Below are positions 61,150 to 64,000 of a stretch of DNA of 64,000 bases, piece after piece. The DNA is taken from assembly GCA_045591925.1 (NCBI GenBank), contig JAZNTW010000003.1:5039-69038 (forward strand), given 5' to 3'. The position numbers were made by a program, and so were the translations under genes. This stretch comes from Firm-04 sp045591925. Lineage in GTDB: Bacteria > Bacillota > Clostridia > Oscillospirales > Ruminococcaceae. The notes beneath the pieces were generated by a model, which was not told the origin of the DNA, ran no database searches, and was given only the letters and a program-made list of their open reading frames with translations. Numbering within the stretch: the stretch's first letter is position 1; each line of letters opens with the position of its first letter.

Positions 61150-62229
61150 TCAAGCCAAAACGGTAAATTCCTTTGGGAATTGCGTAAGATTTCGCGGTGC
61201 GCCATCCGTGATCACAAGCATATCCTCGATCCGAACGCCGAATTTACCCGCGATATAGATACCCGGCTCATTGGTCATAACGACACCGCGCGTCAGCGGA
61301 ACATTGCTGCGCGGCGTTGCACTCGGTGATTCGTGAATCTCCAGTCCGACCGAATGCCCAAGTGCGTGTGAAAAATACGGACCGTATCCGGCGGCCTCTA
61401 TGACCTCCGCGGCAGCATTGTGCATATCACAGCAGAGCATATTTTCTCTTGCGGCAGACTGTGCGGCAAGCTGTGCTGCAAGAACCGTTTCATATACCGT
61501 TCGCATTTCATCCGTTGCCGAGCCGAATACAACGGTACGCGTCATATCCGAATGGTAGCCGTGATACACCGCGCCGAAGTCTGCCAGAACAAAATCCCCA
61601 TCCTGAAGCGCCCTGTCTCCGGGAACGCCGTGTGGCTTGCTGGTATTCTCTCCAAACAGCAGAATCGTATCAAACGAGGGCTTCTCACTGCCGCCAAGTG
61701 CCATATAATAATTCAGGCGCGCAGCTGCTTCTCGTTCGGTCATGCCGATATGCAGCTCCGGCAAAAGCCGTTGCAGCGCGGCTTCCGCGATTCGCTGTGC
61801 GCGGATGATGCAGGCAATCTCCGCCTCGGATTTACTGGCACGCAGCTTACGGATTCTTGTGCCAACCGGCTGAAAGCTGATGCCGAGCAGCTCACGGATA
61901 ACCGCAAATTCATCCACAGTCAGAACGTCATCCTCATACATGAGCTTCTGAACGCCGTGTTCACGAAGCAGCGTCTGCAAAAACTCATAACGCGCCGTCG
62001 TTGGCGGAAGCGTAATCACATCAAAGCCAAGCGGTATCAGCTGCTGCTCTGCGGTTTCCTGATATCTGCCATCGGTCACAAAAATCGCTTTTTCACTCGG
62101 AAAAATCAGGCATTGCCCCTCCAATGCAGTTGTTTTGGTTACATAAATCAAATTCACCTCGCCGGTCAGGAGCAAAGCGTCCGCGCCCTCCTCCCGAACC
62201 ACAGCTGCCAATGCTTCGATTCGATCCAT
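61150..62229 (-). CDS. M24-family aminopeptidase (Xaa-Pro type)
   Basis: A 359-residue pita-bread metallopeptidase. All five metal ligands are visible: Asp in LADFGAVYHGYHSD (two Asp), His in HALGHSVGLEIHE, Glu in MTNEPGIYI and Glu in GVRIEDMLVITD. The N-terminal creatinase-like domain (~1-125) is present, so it is more like PepQ/YpdF than methionine aminopeptidase. Cytosolic peptide turnover by inference. Confidence 0.92.
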   Translation of the reverse strand: MDRIEALAAVVREEGADALLLTGEVNLIYVTKTTALEGQCLIFPSEKAIFVTDGRYQETAEQQLIPLGFDVITLPPTTARYEFLQTLLREHGVQKLMYEDDVLTVDEFAVIRELLGISFQPVGTRIRKLRASKSEAEIACIIRAQRIAEAALQRLLPELHIGMTEREAAARLNYYMALGGSEKPSFDTILLFGENTSKPHGVPGDRALQDGDFVLADFGAVYHGYHSDMTRTVVFGSATDEMRTVYETVLAAQLAAQSAARENMLCCDMHNAAAEVIEAAGYGPYFSHALGHSVGLEIHESPSATPRSNVPLTRGVVMTNEPGIYIAGKFGVRIEDMLVITDGAPRNLTQFPKEFTVLA

Positions 62230-62268
62230 AGAACTATCAACTCACTTCACGTAAAAACTCATGATACG

Positions 62269-62345
62269 ATAGGCAACACCGCACAGAGCTGGTGGTGCAG
62301 ATGTGCCGCCAAGCCGTAAGGCGGGTTTTGTGCGGTGTTGCCTAT
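62269..62345. repeat. Dispersed structured palindromic repeat, copy C (short form)
   Basis: Perfect 17-bp terminal inverted repeat ATAGGCAACACCGCACA / TGTGCGGTGTTGCCTAT. Inside, GGTGGTGC/GTGCCGCC can pair over 8 positions with G-T wobbles and loop AGAT, followed by GCC-GTAA-GGC (62313-62322). The whole 77 bases folds as a three-way junction. It has lost the ~110-base internal block of copies A and D. Confidence 0.88.
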
Positions 62346-62406
62346 ATAATATAATGTATATGACGCAGCGCATATGCCGCCCCTAAGCTGCCGGCATGAA
62401 ACGAGC

Positions 62407-63012
62407 TTACTCGATGCCCTCAAGGAAATAGGATGCTTCCATATCCGCAACATACAGTGCAAACGCCAGCGGAAAGCGTTCCAATGCCGCGCCGATGGTA
62501 TTCTTATCTTCCGTGCCGGAAAATCCCATATGCCAGCGAATCGCCATGGCTTCTTCCCGATGCAGGTGCATAAAGAATTGAATCATCAGCACAGATTTTT
62601 CACCATGCCCATAGGGCAGCCGGTCGTCAATCTTATAGTACGGCACCTTTTCCCATACGCCATTCGAGTTTTTGGCATTCCGGAAATCCACGGTATAGAA
62701 ATTCATTTTGCAGAGATCGTGCAGCAGCGCACAGACCGCAATGGATTCCTCGGAATATTCCGGAAAATGAAACGATTTTTGTACACGTTCCCGTTCCAGA
62801 TACGCCTTCAGATTGTGATAGACATTCAGCGAATGCTCAACCAGACCGCCGGCATATGAACCGTGATATCGCGTACTCGCCGGTGCTTTAAAGAAATCAT
62901 TTTGCGGTTCCAGCAGATAGGCTCGCAATCGCTCTGAGCCGGGGCGCTTCACATAGGCGTCCCAAATTTCAAGAAATTCCTCTTTTTTTAATGCAAGTTC
63001 CTGTTCGGTCAT
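62407..63012 (-). CDS. HD-domain hydrolase-like protein
   Basis: A 201-residue protein with HD elements: GGLVEHSLNVYHNL (first His), CALLHDLCKM (His-Asp), later YGHGEKSVLMIQFF and AIRWHMGF. Resembles small HD proteins annotated as phosphohydrolases, possibly acting on nucleic acids or nucleotides. GGGAGG precedes ATG 63012; the frame opens 33 codons upstream. The region 62346-62406 holds nothing more. Confidence 0.85.
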   Translation of the reverse strand: MTEQELALKKEEFLEIWDAYVKRPGSERLRAYLLEPQNDFFKAPASTRYHGSYAGGLVEHSLNVYHNLKAYLERERVQKSFHFPEYSEESIAVCALLHDLCKMNFYTVDFRNAKNSNGVWEKVPYYKIDDRLPYGHGEKSVLMIQFFMHLHREEAMAIRWHMGFSGTEDKNTIGAALERFPLAFALYVADMEASYFLEGIE

Positions 63013-63046
63013 CTCATTTTCCTCCCATGACGATATCTTTTCAAAA

Positions 63047-63799
63047 TCACTGCGGCAGGATGTCAAATTCCGCAAACTGACGGAATTCTTCCTCCGTACC
63101 GCGAAACGCATTCAAATCAATCCGGACATCGCCGCCCGTATAGCCATCCAGCATTCCGCGCGGATTATATTGCCAGAACGTCCATTCCGGCGTAATTCCG
63201 GACACGGGAGCAGTAAAAATACTGCGAATCCAAAGCGTATATTCTAGTTCCGAATCCTTGAGATAAAGCTCCCAGCATTCCTTTGTCGTATAAATGATCG
63301 GCTGCTTCCCGTAGACACTGCGCATTCTTGCAAGCAGAATCCGCAGACTTTCACGAACCGCGTCGGGGTTCGGCAGATTATCCGACCGATAAAACTCAAG
63401 ATCAATGACCGGCGGCAGCGCGTCCTCCTGATAGGGAACAATCGCGCAATAATTATCCGCCTGCGTTGCCGCAGAGCTATCAAAGCTGAAAAAATGATAT
63501 GCGCCGACATACAAACCGGCAGCACGTGCATCGTTCCAATTTTCGGTAAAGCAATTATCAACCGTACCGGAGCCCTCGGTTGCTTTGATAAAAGCAAAGG
63601 TGATATCCTGCTCCGCAATGCGTTCCCAGTCAATCTGTCCCTGATAATGCGAAGCGTCAACACCGCGCACCGGATATTGGGTTTTTGATGGCATATTGAA
63701 CCAGATCATGCCATTTTCCACCAAATACCAGAATACCAAGCCAAACACTAGCATTGCAGACAGCAGAATCAGGGTAGTAGATTTTCTTTTGTTCTTCAA
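63047..63799 (-). CDS. GH25 family lysozyme-like protein, membrane anchored
   Basis: A 250-residue protein with an N-terminal helix (TTLILLSAMLVFGLVFWYLV) and a GH25 domain: VRGVDASHYQGQIDWERIAEQDITFAFIKATEG, GLYVGAYHFF and the catalytic acidic pair in PPVIDLEF. The enzyme cleaves peptidoglycan outside the membrane. The TTG start at 63799 sits 8 bases after a GAGAGAGGG site; the open frame upstream runs through repeat copy D and is not the start. Confidence 0.88.
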   Translation of the reverse strand: MKNKRKSTTLILLSAMLVFGLVFWYLVENGMIWFNMPSKTQYPVRGVDASHYQGQIDWERIAEQDITFAFIKATEGSGTVDNCFTENWNDARAAGLYVGAYHFFSFDSSAATQADNYCAIVPYQEDALPPVIDLEFYRSDNLPNPDAVRESLRILLARMRSVYGKQPIIYTTKECWELYLKDSELEYTLWIRSIFTAPVSGITPEWTFWQYNPRGMLDGYTGGDVRIDLNAFRGTEEEFRQFAEFDILPQ

Positions 63800-63849
63800 T
63801 CGAACAGCCCTCTCTCTTTGTTGTGACTTATTATCATCATATTGAATAC

Positions 63850-64000
63850 AGGCAATACCGCACAGAGTTGGTGGTGCAGATACGCAGTCAGATTTTTCGT
63901 CAGATTGTATAGAAATGACGCCGCTGGGCTGACGCCCAGCAAGGAATTTCTGTGCAAGATGGCGGAAAATATGCAAGTAGATGTGCCGCCAAGCCGTAAG
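63850..64000. repeat. Dispersed structured palindromic repeat, copy D (long form, cut by window end)
   Basis: Starts with AGGCAATACCGCACAGAG and runs through the same internal block as copy A, with GCTGGGC/GCCCAGC and AGAAAT/ATTTCT hairpins nested, to CAAGCCGTAAG at the window edge. The right terminal arm should lie within ~30 bases beyond. It sits upstream of the GH25 gene on the opposite side of its promoter region. Confidence 0.85.

Overview
The window reads as chromosome of an anaerobic, spore-forming Firmicute of the Ruminococcaceae, most likely Ruminococcus or a close relative. The evidence is two secreted proteins with type I dockerin repeats and Thr-rich linkers, germination and sporulation genes (gerA/gerB/gerC, gpr, ricT, a Spo0A-type protein), Shine-Dalgarno sites of the AAGGAGG type, frequent TTG/GTG starts and sigma-A promoters with 17-bp spacing. 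No plasmid, phage or complete insertion sequence is visible. The species assignment is inference.

Layout. 1-4 kb: a spore germinant-receptor locus (gerA end, gerB, gerC) split by an opposite-strand LRR-dockerin gene. 4-16.7 kb: acpP, an ECF sigma/anti-sigma pair, rpsT, gpr, a DUF421-DUF4363 pair, the c-di-AMP receptor, holB, ricT, mnmA, hpf, an orphan response regulator and a SipW-like protein that lacks its catalytic residues. 16.8-18.6 kb: accessory-looking, AT-rich stretch with tRNA-Thr, a tRNA remnant, a broken SUKH immunity gene and an unassigned minus-strand transcription unit. 18.5-24.3 kb: DUF378 protein, aldose epimerase, a cluster (lipoprotein, dockerin protein, radical SAM/SPASM enzyme) sharing a YGP/YGPP motif, pfkA and a NERD protein. 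24.4-29.1 kb: c-di-GMP phosphodiesterase divergent from a two-component system. 29.2-37.2 kb: the conserved origin-proximal cluster rpmH-rnpA-yidD-yidC-jag-mnmE-mnmG-rsmG with two perfect parS palindromes, but with neither dnaA nor parAB adjacent. 37-49.6 kb: LCP and WYL proteins, an AraC regulator followed by a structured leader and an epimerase-alcohol dehydrogenase pair, a zinc-ribbon/LRAT pair, rsmD, coaD, vanZ and an alpha/beta hydrolase. 49.7-57.6 kb: groESL with CIRCE, a Spo0A-like gene with three 0A boxes, tRNA-Val, ktrAB, mreB and acetyltransferases. 57.7-64 kb: YfhO, an M24 peptidase, an HD protein and a GH25 lysozyme.

The two most interesting signals are (i) a dispersed structured palindromic repeat (four copies plus a possible fifth) with covarying terminal stems and a conserved GNRA-loop hairpin, and (ii) the YGPP/radical SAM cluster, which looks like a ribosomally made, enzymatically modified surface-protein system. 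A Spo0A paralogue with Asn at the phosphorylation site and 0A boxes in its promoter is a third.
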